Source: Lutibacter sp. (lineage in GTDB: Bacteria; Bacteroidota; Bacteroidia; Flavobacteriales; Flavobacteriaceae). Taken from it: a stretch of 23,415 nucleotides of DNA. Shown in pieces: positions 7,518 through 15,159 of this stretch. Positions within the stretch are counted from its first letter, which is position 1. Each line of letters starts with the position of its first letter. The notes under the pieces are model-generated. The model had not been told where the DNA came from. It made no database searches and was given only the letters and a program-made list of their open reading frames with translations. The position numbers and the translations under genes were made by a program. Where the stretch lies: NCBI RefSeq assembly GCF_021647475.1, contig NZ_JAKIUR010000043.1, forward strand, positions 1 through 23,415, written 5' to 3'.

Positions 7518-9344
7518 ATGAAAAAATTAATTTATTTAATAATGGGATTGGGGTTGTTATTTACAGCCTGTAACCCAATGGACGATATTTATACCGCCAT
7601 AGATGCCCAACAAGAAGTAATTACTGGTGATGTAGTTTATACGCTTACTACTGATGATTATGATGCTTTAAATTTAAGTTATGGAAGCTTTAGCTCTGAA
7701 GATGATGCTAAAACAATGCTTCCTGCTTTTTTATCTGAAAAATACCCTGTATGGGGTAAAGGTTCTTCAGCTTTATTAGGTTTCCAATTATATATTGGAA
7801 AAGCTTTTAATACAAAAGATTATAAATTAACACAAGCTGATTACACTTTAAGTGGAAGTAATTTATTAGGATTTCAATTCGATGCAACTCCTGGAGATTT
7901 TTTACCAGGAATTCTTACTGATAATATTAGTTCTCCTTCAGAAGGAACTTATGCGAATGCAAATTATTACCAATTTACGGGAAGTGCCTATGTATTAACT
8001 CCTTCTGTTTCTCTTGAGGAAAATTTTGATTATGGAGCAACTGCAGGAGATTTAACGACCATTTCAACTAATTGGACAGCTCACTCTGGAAGTACAAAAG
8101 TGGGATATATTACTACAAGTTTATCTATGGTAGATTACCCTTCTTCTAACGTAGGTGGTTCTATAACAATAAATAGTTCAAGTAGTGAAGATGTAAATAG
8201 TGCGTTTACCACTATAACTTCAGGAAAAGTATATGCAAGTGCTTTAGTTAATTTAAGTGCAGTAGGTTCTGGAAATTATTTTTTCCATATAATGGAAGCT
8301 GCTAATACTCAGCCTTATGCTCAATTTAGAGCTAGAGTTGGAGCTAAGGATAATGGTTCTGGTAAAATTTTATTTGGAATTGGTGCTAGTTCAAGTTCGT
8401 TGACTTATGGTACTACTCCTTTTGATTTAAATACTACGTATCTTTTAGTATCATCTTACGATATTGCAACGGGTATCTCTAATTTATATGTACTAACAAC
8501 TGCTAAAACTACAGAACCTGGAACACCAGAAGCATCTAATACTGGCACTTCAGGAACATCAATTTCAGCAGTCGCAATTCGCCAATCAAGTAATATTCCT
8601 ACAGCAACGTTAGATGGTATACGTGTTGCAAATTCTTGGTCATCAATTATGAGTAATGGTCCATTTGAAGATGAAGTAATAGGAACTAAAGAATCATATA
8701 ATAGTTATTATAAATATTCAGGTGGAACTTGGACTGAAGCAACAGATATTTATGCTTTAACAACTGAAGATTATGATGCTATGGGAACAGCTTCAGGTCA
8801 ACCAGGAAAATACAATAATTTTGATAGTTCAATGGATATTGACACTTATGTAACAACATTTTTAGGAATAAAATACCCATATGCTGCAGATGGAGATACT
8901 ATGAAAGTTCTTTATAAATATTATTCAGGTTCTGCTCAAACAAGAGGTAATTTATACACTTTTATGGATGGTGCTTGGACAGCTTATCAATCTACTATTA
9001 GTACTACTTTACAATTTGGTCATGATGGTATAAAATGGGTGCCTGATAACACTATTAAATATACCTTAACTAGTGATGATTATGTTTATATATCAGAACA
9101 ATTGACAGGAAATGCTGATTTTGCTAATGTTAGTTTACCTAATCTTGCTAATTATGGCGATTTTGATTATAATTGGACTTCAGATCAATTATTACAAGCT
9201 ATGGGAATTCTAGCTGATCACATAGATCCTACAGCAGCAGAAGGACAAAAATATGTTTTCACATATCTACTTTATGACAATGGTCTTAATACGAAAACAA
9301 TGAGTGTTATTAAAACAGGTGGTGTTTGGGTTTTAAATAACTAA
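7518..9344 (+). CDS. Surface-type lipoprotein partner of the receptor, three-repeat architecture
   Basis: A 608-residue lipoprotein: signal MKKLIYLIMGLGLLFTAC, lipobox Cys18, followed by NPMDD, whose acidic pair resembles the surface-export signal of Bacteroidota lipoproteins. The motif [VI]Y.LT..DY starts three units: about residue 39 (VVYTLTTDDYDAL), 411 (IYALTTEDYDAM) and 514 (KYTLTSDDYVYI). Each unit of roughly 95-125 residues seems to end in an aromatic beta segment (FTGSAYVL, DGAWTAY, TGGVWVLNN). Between units 1 and 2, residues about 165-375 form a Ser/Thr/Gly-rich beta-sandwich-like insertion (EENFDYGA ... LDGIRVANSW) resembling LamG or choice-of-anchor domains. No catalytic motif is visible. 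Placement 12 nt behind the TonB-dependent receptor and before a terminator implies joint function, probably capturing ligand at the cell surface. Not a SusD family member by eye; substrate unknown. Confidence 0.8.
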   Translation: MKKLIYLIMGLGLLFTACNPMDDIYTAIDAQQEVITGDVVYTLTTDDYDALNLSYGSFSSEDDAKTMLPAFLSEKYPVWGKGSSALLGFQLYIGKAFNTKDYKLTQADYTLSGSNLLGFQFDATPGDFLPGILTDNISSPSEGTYANANYYQFTGSAYVLTPSVSLEENFDYGATAGDLTTISTNWTAHSGSTKVGYITTSLSMVDYPSSNVGGSITINSSSSEDVNSAFTTITSGKVYASALVNLSAVGSGNYFFHIMEAANTQPYAQFRARVGAKDNGSGKILFGIGASSSSLTYGTTPFDLNTTYLLVSSYDIATGISNLYVLTTAKTTEPGTPEASNTGTSGTSISAVAIRQSSNIPTATLDGIRVANSWSSIMSNGPFEDEVIGTKESYNSYYKYSGGTWTEATDIYALTTEDYDAMGTASGQPGKYNNFDSSMDIDTYVTTFLGIKYPYAADGDTMKVLYKYYSGSAQTRGNLYTFMDGAWTAYQSTISTTLQFGHDGIKWVPDNTIKYTLTSDDYVYISEQLTGNADFANVSLPNLANYGDFDYNWTSDQLLQAMGILADHIDPTAAEGQKYVFTYLLYDNGLNTKTMSVIKTGGVWVLNN

Positions 9345-9366
9345 ACACACAAGTTAATTTTATATT

Positions 9367-9395
9367 AAAAACCTCCCAATTGGGAGGTTTTTTTT
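9367..9395 (+). terminator. Rho-independent terminator of the receptor/lipoprotein operon
   Basis: A perfect 11-bp stem AAAAACCTCCC / GGGAGGTTTTT closes an AATT loop and runs into eight T residues. It lies 23 nt after the lipoprotein stop. The GC core of six pairs stands out in this AT-rich DNA. Confidence 0.93.
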
Positions 9396-9434
9396 ATGAA
9401 TAATTAGAGAACAAATGAGGAAAATTTACTCAAA

Positions 9435-9662
9435 ATGAATAAAAATACATCAACATCACTTAAAAATTATTTTGACCAATTTGTTAAAAGCCGAATAAGA
9501 GAAGGTAGATTTAAAAATGTAAGTGAAGTTATACGAGCAGGATTAAGATTATTGGAAGAGAGTAAAGTTATTGCATTGAGAAACGAAATTCAGGACAGAA
9601 TTGATAGTGGAATTGCACACGACTTCGACCCTAGAAAACATCTTGAATCTCTAAAAACCTGA
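9435..9662 (+). CDS. parD: ParD-family type II antitoxin
   Basis: A 75-residue protein of the ParD/CC2985 antitoxin type, which binds operator DNA through an N-terminal ribbon-helix-helix and neutralises a ParE toxin with its C-terminal tail. Visible hallmarks are the RHH segment (SLKNYFDQFVKSRIREG), the family core FKNVSEVIRAGLRLLEE at about 25-41, and a charged C-terminal segment with FDPRKHLESLK. In most such operons the toxin gene starts within a few bases of the antitoxin stop; here the ParE frame begins more than 200 nt later, after a palindromic element (9708-9810). The C-terminus (LESLKT) is slightly shorter than relatives I recall, but the toxin-binding tail appears present. ATG at 9435; no clear promoter consensus was found in the 39 nt after the preceding terminator. 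Confidence 0.85.
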   Translation: MNKNTSTSLKNYFDQFVKSRIREGRFKNVSEVIRAGLRLLEESKVIALRNEIQDRIDSGIAHDFDPRKHLESLKT

Positions 9663-9707
9663 GTTCGATGTAAGAAAACAAATTGTGTACAGAAAATCAA
9701 CAAGCTA

Positions 9708-9810
9708 CGTCATTGCGATGAATGAAGCAAAGCGGAATAAGGAAGCAATCTCATTTTTATGAAAAGATTACTTCAAATTATAGCACTACGTTTATAATTT
9801 TCGCAATGAC
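9708..9810. repeat. Palindromic MITE-like element inserted between parD and parE
   Basis: GTCATTGCGA (9709-9718) and TCGCAATGAC (9801-9810) are perfect 10-nt inverted repeats bounding about 100 bp. Inside, GAAGCAATCTCATTTT (from 9743) pairs imperfectly with the region 9759-9774 (ATGAAAAGATTACTTC). Motifs of the form GTCATTGCGA...GAAGCAATCTC are, from my recollection, recurrent between genes in Flavobacteriaceae. No coding capacity. Its position between the two halves of a toxin-antitoxin operon, which are normally adjacent, suggests an insertion. The remaining bases of 9663-9883 hold nothing else recognisable. Confidence 0.72.
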
Positions 9811-9883
9811 ATTTTGATTTTCAGTTATTTAAAGTAAATCCTTAGGTCAAAAGCAAAGAAAATCTTAAATAGCTAAATTTAAA

Positions 9884-10171
9884 TTGACCAATAAAGCCAT
9901 TAAGGATTTATCGAAAATTTGGGATTATACATTTAAAGTTTGGTCGGAAAGGCGGGCGGACAAATATTACGAATCACTTATTTCAAATTGTCAAGAAATT
10001 GCGAACAATCTATTATTTAGGAAAAAATATGGGAGAATTACTCAAAATCCACTCGGAATGAAAATGAATCGACATATTATATTCTACAAAACTTTAAATA
10101 AAAACTACATTGAAATTACGAGAATTTTACACGAGAGAAGAATGGATTTAAAAAAAAGAATGACCGAATAA
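9884..10171 (+). CDS. parE: ParE/RelE-superfamily toxin, altered start
   Basis: ParE-type toxins poison DNA gyrase; other members of the same fold cleave mRNA. The frame gives 95 residues from TTG at 9884. In-frame codons upstream read ATA-GCT-AAA-TTT-AAA (9869-9883), i.e. (I)AKFKLTNKA. Relatives I know begin MAKFKLTNKA, so the native start was probably ATG at 9869, now ATA, giving 100 residues. The frame is closed just upstream by TAA (9866). Family landmarks are present: LSKIWDYTFKVWSERRADKYYESLI (two leading helices), the central GMKMNRHIIFYKTL and the C-terminal EITRILHERRMDLKKR. The usual motif is ILHERMDL, so one Arg codon is extra. The 221-nt separation from parD and lack of a normal start suggest weak translation or a decaying gene; the coding frame itself is intact. 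Confidence 0.75.
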   Translation: MTNKAIKDLSKIWDYTFKVWSERRADKYYESLISNCQEIANNLLFRKKYGRITQNPLGMKMNRHIIFYKTLNKNYIEITRILHERRMDLKKRMTE

Positions 10172-10312
10172 TAACTACACGTAACAACTAAAAATTGAAA
10201 TAACAATAGAAAATTAGGCGGAATAATCAAGTATTTAAAGTTGCACTAATCTTATAAAAGTACATTCTTTTAAATAATATAAATTACTACAAAATAGAAA
10301 ATCTAACTAAAC

Positions 10313-13300
10313 CTACCTCTTTATAATTTTCAATACCACAGGTTTGTTTAAATGCACTTTTGCAATATATATTCCTGTTGGTTGATTGCTTATATCTAAG
10401 TTTACTTTACCATAATTTACAGGATAACTTCTTTGACTTATTAATTGTGATTGTATGTTGTATATTGAAATTATTACCTGTTTTTCTGCTATTGGCATTG
10501 CTATTTCAAAAATACCTGTACTTGGATTTGGATATACTACAAAATCGTTCAACAACTCAATTGCTTTTGAATATACTCCTTCACAGGTTTTTGCTGTTTT
10601 TACTTCTAGTAAATCACCATGTTTTACATTTACAGTAAATACAGGAGCATTGGTGTCTAAAACTTCCTTTCCGTTAACAAATACTTTATAAGGTGCAGTG
10701 CCTTGTTCTATTTCAACTGTTGCTTTGTTTGCTTTTACACTTGATTTTCCTGAAACCGTGATTCCTTCAAGTACTTCAACTACAAAACATTGCTGGTAGT
10801 TTTCTCCTGTTACTGTTATACAAATACTATAAATATCAGGGGCTAAGTTTTCAAATAGATAGCTATTGGTAAAATTTTGTGTATCGGAAAAACTAGTGTT
10901 AGTTCCTGTAATGTTTACTACATAATTATGAGTTTCATTTGCAGTAATATTTAATTGTCCATTATTTTTGTTTGGACAAGTTTCACTAGTTACCTGGATA
11001 TTGAAATTATCCGTAGGTAATGAGAATACACTTGGAACTCCACAAATTTCAAGACTCCAATTATCAATAGTTCCAATATCTGCAGCTCCTGAATCTACAA
11101 CTTTTAAAATCCAATTTCCTTTAGATCCTTGATTGTTAAATGTAGATAAATCTACTTGAGGTTTAAATACTCCTGTAAAAGGAGCTATTCCTAAGTTAAT
11201 TGCCGTTACACCACTATCATCAAAAACCGTATTTGTATAATTAACACCATTGCCTCCATTACCTGAAGATAATATAATAGAAGTACCTTCTGGGCTTGTT
11301 AATGTAAGTGCCAAATCTTCATCATAAGGATGCGTAATATTTACGGTTACATTAACATCAGTAATTATTTTATTTTGAGAAATATTGATTACAGAACTTG
11401 CTCCTGTAGAGTTGTTATCTGGAATTGACAAAGGTGTATCAGTTGCAGTTGACGTATCACAAACTTCGTTTGCTGTAGTGAAATTAAAAATAGATGAATA
11501 ACTACTTTGATTACAATTGTTTATTGCTTTAACCCTCCAATAATATAAAGTATTTGGCATTAATAGTTGTGGAGAGTATAAATTTATGTTTATAGTATTA
11601 GTTTCAGTAGTTGATGCAAAAGTATTATCGGTTGAAATTTCAATATTATAGCTTGAAGCATTTACATCATTATTCCAATTTAATAGATATGGTTTTAAAA
11701 CTCCTACATCATTATTAACTGGATTATTTAAAGTTGGAGCCGTAATGGTATTGGTAAATACATTTAAACTTACTGCTGTAATTTTTGTAGTTGAAGTTGA
11801 TGTTCCTGTAACTGCTATTTCTGAATTTCCTAAATTAGCATCGGTTATTCCAGAAACTGTTATTTGAACCGTGGTACCATCAACAATTGCAGATGTTGGA
11901 TTAAAACTAATAGTTGTACCAGCTGGATTTCCTGTTGCTGAAAAAGTGGTAGTTTCATTAAAACCATTAAACGTATTATAGGTGAAATTGTAAACGGCAT
12001 TGTTAGGAGAACATACTGAATTTGAGATACTATTAAAATTCATAATAAATTCAGATGCCTGAATAGCAATATCAACAGTATTCATGGCATAAAAGACATT
12101 ATTTGTACTTTCAACTATAATCCTTGCTTTTATAGTAGTAATATTGGGAACTACAATAGTAGAAGATCCGTTATTTGGAATGTTTGAAGCTAATAGAGTA
12201 GGATACGTAAAACCTCCATCAGTAGATAATTTAATATTAACAAAAGAACAACTAACTGGTGCTATATCAGTATTTGCAACATCCCAAGTAATTATTTCTG
12301 AAGTTCCTGCTGCCCAAGTTGTAGCTGTATTTTGAGAAGTTACTTTAAATGGCCCTGAATTTACATCAAAAGATAATACATTTTCTTGACTAGCCGTTTG
12401 AGCTCCAACAGGATTATTATCTCTCACATTAACTCCAAATTTCATGGTTCTTGTTACCGATGGTAAAACTTCCCATTCATTAGATAAATTACCTGCTACA
12501 ACCGTATTTTGATCTGGAAAATATCTTTTTGGTGAAGTACTAGGGCCTACTGATCTAAAATCTGGGCCACTCACATCGGTTGAAGCTAGCGGATAATTAG
12601 TAACGCTACTTCCATTTAGTTGTTCCCAAGTATAAGTTAGGATATCTCCATCAGAATCAGAAGCATTTGCTGTTAATACAAATGGAGTTGAAATAGGAAT
12701 AGAATAATTATTTAAAGTATTTACTACTGGCACATTATTTCCTGTTGCAGTAATAGTGCCACAAGTACTGCTATTTCCCACTGAAATATTAGCCCATATT
12801 TCTCTGATACTCACTAAATGAAAATAGTCATCACTATTAGTTTGCACATTTTGTGGAGTGCAAATACCTGCGTAAGCCATAATAGTGGAACCGCTTCCGG
12901 GTTCTACTGCTGTTGCATTATTTAGGTTTCCAGAACAACTCCCTGCATCTCCATTAAAAGTATGGTGTGCTCCAAATTGGTGTCCCATTTCATGGGCAAC
13001 AAAATCTATATCATAAGCGTCACCAATAGGATTGCTTGAACCCGTTATTCCTCTAGCTTTGCTGTTAGTACATGGTGAATTCAGTTGAGCTAAACCACCT
13101 CCGCCTGTAGAAAAAGTATGGCCTATATCATAATTAGTTAAGCCAATAACATTATCTATTACTGTTTGGCTTTCATTAATTAAAGTATTTCCATCATTAT
13201 TAGTAAAAGGATCTGTAGTTCCATCCAAAAAAATAACATCCGTTTCGTTGGCTACTAAAACCATAGTTAACGATATATCCCGTTCATAAAGGCCATTAAC

Positions 13301-14065
13301 CCTAGTCATTGTTGTATTTATAGCCGATAAAACTGCAGCTTTTTTTTCTGCATCTGTTGCATTTGAAGATATTCCTTGATAATTTAGTTGATATTGTGCA
13401 TATTCTCCAGTAGTTGCAATAGCTAATCTATAAGTTCGTAAATTACCATCGTTTGCATTTGTTGTTCTTGAACTATAATCATTTTTAGAAGTGTTTAATT
13501 TAGGAGAATCAAACTCATCAAATCTACATTCAAAAAAAGTTATTTGAGGTAAGCTTTTTTTATTGTAAACTATATAATTATTAGTGTTTACGGTATAAGG
13601 ATCAATATAAACAGTTCCTCCTGATTTTTTAAATATCATTCCATGAAATCCGTCATTGGCAATACTAAATCGAATAATTTTACCTTTATTAATTGTACTT
13701 TTTCCAATATATGAACGAATGTTCGGATATTTCTTTTGTAAAGCAGGCTCCATAATAGAAGCTTCAAAAACCTGATAATTTTCTAGTGTTCCATCATCAT
13801 TAGGAAAATTTAAAACCGTATTAGATTGTTTTGTATTAACCGTTCTTTTTGAAACATTGAGTAATAACGTTTTAATTTTATTTATATCTAATTGATAATT
13901 TTCAAACTTTTTTGGGATTGAATTTCTAAAAACCAATTTTTGTGCTTTTGCTTGGGTAGAAGCAACCTTAGTCCAAATATTATTTTTATTTTGTCCTATT
14001 CCATTAAAAACAATTGTTATTAAAAATAGTGTTAATAGGATATTTTTTTTATAAAATTGTGTCAT
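10313..14065 (-). CDS. Secreted metalloprotease (metzincin) with P domain and T9SS sorting domain
   Basis: A 1250-residue exoenzyme. The signal peptide is at about 1-25 (KKNILLTLFLITIVFNGIGQ). A propeptide follows to about 200. The reprolysin-like catalytic domain has the zinc motif HEMGHQFGAHH at 358-368 (His358, Glu359, His362, His368; HExxHxxGxxH) and a Met-turn IMAYAGIC about 30 residues later. Next come Ig-like/cadherin-like beta domains, a fibronectin III-like domain at about 775-865 (LNWNNDVNASSYNIEIS ... YYWRVKAINN), a proprotein-convertase P domain at about 877-1012 (HPYDEDLALTLTSPEG ... GNWILKVVDSG), and a further beta segment. The C-terminal T9SS type A domain is at about 1175-1250 (VVYPNPSTG ... 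GIYIAKV ... KIIKR). So it should cross the outer membrane by type IX secretion and be attached or released. It is divergent from ribF with its own promoter and convergent with parE. Probable role: nutrient protein degradation. Confidence 0.94.
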   Translation of the reverse strand: MTQFYKKNILLTLFLITIVFNGIGQNKNNIWTKVASTQAKAQKLVFRNSIPKKFENYQLDINKIKTLLLNVSKRTVNTKQSNTVLNFPNDDGTLENYQVFEASIMEPALQKKYPNIRSYIGKSTINKGKIIRFSIANDGFHGMIFKKSGGTVYIDPYTVNTNNYIVYNKKSLPQITFFECRFDEFDSPKLNTSKNDYSSRTTNANDGNLRTYRLAIATTGEYAQYQLNYQGISSNATDAEKKAAVLSAINTTMTRVNGLYERDISLTMVLVANETDVIFLDGTTDPFTNNDGNTLINESQTVIDNVIGLTNYDIGHTFSTGGGGLAQLNSPCTNSKARGITGSSNPIGDAYDIDFVAHEMGHQFGAHHTFNGDAGSCSGNLNNATAVEPGSGSTIMAYAGICTPQNVQTNSDDYFHLVSIREIWANISVGNSSTCGTITATGNNVPVVNTLNNYSIPISTPFVLTANASDSDGDILTYTWEQLNGSSVTNYPLASTDVSGPDFRSVGPSTSPKRYFPDQNTVVAGNLSNEWEVLPSVTRTMKFGVNVRDNNPVGAQTASQENVLSFDVNSGPFKVTSQNTATTWAAGTSEIITWDVANTDIAPVSCSFVNIKLSTDGGFTYPTLLASNIPNNGSSTIVVPNITTIKARIIVESTNNVFYAMNTVDIAIQASEFIMNFNSISNSVCSPNNAVYNFTYNTFNGFNETTTFSATGNPAGTTISFNPTSAIVDGTTVQITVSGITDANLGNSEIAVTGTSTSTTKITAVSLNVFTNTITAPTLNNPVNNDVGVLKPYLLNWNNDVNASSYNIEISTDNTFASTTETNTININLYSPQLLMPNTLYYWRVKAINNCNQSSYSSIFNFTTANEVCDTSTATDTPLSIPDNNSTGASSVINISQNKIITDVNVTVNITHPYDEDLALTLTSPEGTSIILSSGNGGNGVNYTNTVFDDSGVTAINLGIAPFTGVFKPQVDLSTFNNQGSKGNWILKVVDSGAADIGTIDNWSLEICGVPSVFSLPTDNFNIQVTSETCPNKNNGQLNITANETHNYVVNITGTNTSFSDTQNFTNSYLFENLAPDIYSICITVTGENYQQCFVVEVLEGITVSGKSSVKANKATVEIEQGTAPYKVFVNGKEVLDTNAPVFTVNVKHGDLLEVKTAKTCEGVYSKAIELLNDFVVYPNPSTGIFEIAMPIAEKQVIISIYNIQSQLISQRSYPVNYGKVNLDISNQPTGIYIAKVHLNKPVVLKIIKR

Positions 14066-14097
14066 ATACTTTTAATTTTGGGGTGTTTAGAGGTTAA

Positions 14098-14128
14098 CAA
14101 ATATAATTTATTAATTAGTTTTTACCAA
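14098..14128 (-). promoter_or_regulatory. Promoter of the secreted protease gene
   Basis: On the minus strand, TATATTTG (14105-14098) is an exact TAnnTTTG -7 element, and TTG (14128-14126) lies 20 nt upstream of it, close to the -33 spacing known for Bacteroidota sigma factor. The transcript would begin a few bases further on and leave a leader of roughly 25-30 nt before the ATG at 14065. Confidence 0.65.
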
Positions 14129-14140
14129 TGTAAACAAATT

Positions 14141-14167
14141 TTGTTTTAATAAAATACAGTATTTTTG
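14141..14167 (+). promoter_or_regulatory. Promoter of ribF
   Basis: TTG (14141-14143), 16 nt, then TATTTTTG (14160-14167): an exact TAnnTTTG -7 element with a -33 TTG at a slightly short spacing. It sits 24 nt before the TTG start and is back to back with the protease promoter; only 12 nt separate the two -33 elements, so a regulator binding between could affect both. Confidence 0.6.
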
Positions 14168-14191
14168 CATCTTACATCAAATTTATTTTAA

Positions 14192-15136
14192 TTGAAAATA
14201 CTCTCAAATTTATCATCCTTTAACGAAACAGCTCCTTCATTTGTTACCATTGGTACTTTTGATGGTGTACATATTGGACATCAAAAAGTATTAAAAAAAT
14301 TAGTTAAAAGTGCTAAAAATAATAATGCGACTTCAATTTTACTTACTTTTTTTCCTCACCCAAGAATGGTTTTACAAAAAGATGTTGAAATTAAATTAAT
14401 AAATACTATAGACGAACGTATTCAACTTTTAAAGAAAACAGGAATTGACACACTGGTCGTTTATCCTTTTGATGAAACCTTTGCTAACCAAACTGCTTTA
14501 AATTTTGTTCGTAAATTTTTAGTTGCAAAATTAAATATTGTAAAATTATTTATTGGTTATGATCATAGATTTGGAAAAAACAGAGAAGGTGATTTTGAAC
14601 ATTTAAAAGAATATGGTCACGCCTATAATTTTGGTGTAAAAGAAATCTCAAAATTAGATATTAACAATATTGGAGTTAGTTCCACAAAAATTAGATTAGC
14701 TATTGAAAATGGTGAGATAGAAAAAGCTAATCAATATTTAGGATATCATTTTATGATTACTGGCAACGTTGTTAAAGGAAGAAATTTAGGTGAAAAAATT
14801 GGATTTCCAACGGCAAACTTATTTGTTAAGGAAAACTATAAATTGCTTCCTAAAACGGGTGCGTATATTGTAAAAACTGTTATTAATAATAACGTTATTT
14901 ACGGAATGATGAATATTGGATATCGGCCAACCTTAAAAGGAAAACACCAAACTATTGAAGTCCATTTTTTTGATTTTAATGAAAATTTATATGATAAAAT
15001 TATTCAAATTGAAGTATTGAAATTTTTACGAAATGAACAAAAATTTGAATCGGTTCAAAATTTAAAAAAACAGTTAAAAAAGGATAAACAAAATTCATTA
15101 AACTACATACATAAACAATATACGCTTAACAAATAA
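14192..15136 (+). CDS. ribF: Bifunctional riboflavin kinase / FAD synthetase
   Basis: Makes FMN from riboflavin and then FAD, in the cytoplasm; 314 residues is normal for RibF. The N-terminal nucleotidyltransferase domain shows GTFDGVHIGHQKVL at 21-34 (the HxGH signature is His27-His30), FFPHPRMVL, and the IGYDHRFGKNREGD segment. The C-terminal riboflavin kinase domain shows KGRNLGEKIGFPTANLF from 195 with the flavin/ATP-binding GFPTAN at 204-209, then NIGYRPTLKG and IEVHFFDFNENLY. The start is TTG at 14192: the product then begins (M)KILSNLSSFN, matching the MKI-type start of relatives, and no ATG lies in frame nearby. An APC permease gene follows after 23 nt and may be cotranscribed. The promoter at 14141-14167 serves it. 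Confidence 0.96.
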   Translation: MKILSNLSSFNETAPSFVTIGTFDGVHIGHQKVLKKLVKSAKNNNATSILLTFFPHPRMVLQKDVEIKLINTIDERIQLLKKTGIDTLVVYPFDETFANQTALNFVRKFLVAKLNIVKLFIGYDHRFGKNREGDFEHLKEYGHAYNFGVKEISKLDINNIGVSSTKIRLAIENGEIEKANQYLGYHFMITGNVVKGRNLGEKIGFPTANLFVKENYKLLPKTGAYIVKTVINNNVIYGMMNIGYRPTLKGKHQTIEVHFFDFNENLYDKIIQIEVLKFLRNEQKFESVQNLKKQLKKDKQNSLNYIHKQYTLNK

Positions 15137-15159
15137 AAAAAATTAAATAAAAATAAATA

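Noticed and set aside
4914..9344. A classical SusC/SusD polysaccharide-utilisation locus
   Set aside because: The receptor is of the right class, but the adjacent lipoprotein does not look like SusD and no glycoside hydrolase gene is nearby.
10360..10691. Two overlapping plus-strand frames near the protease 3' end
   Set aside because: They are antisense to the conserved T9SS sorting domain and have low-complexity composition.
12144..12335. 63-residue plus-strand frame inside the protease gene
   Set aside because: It is antisense to the beta-domain region, with no start context or recognisable content.
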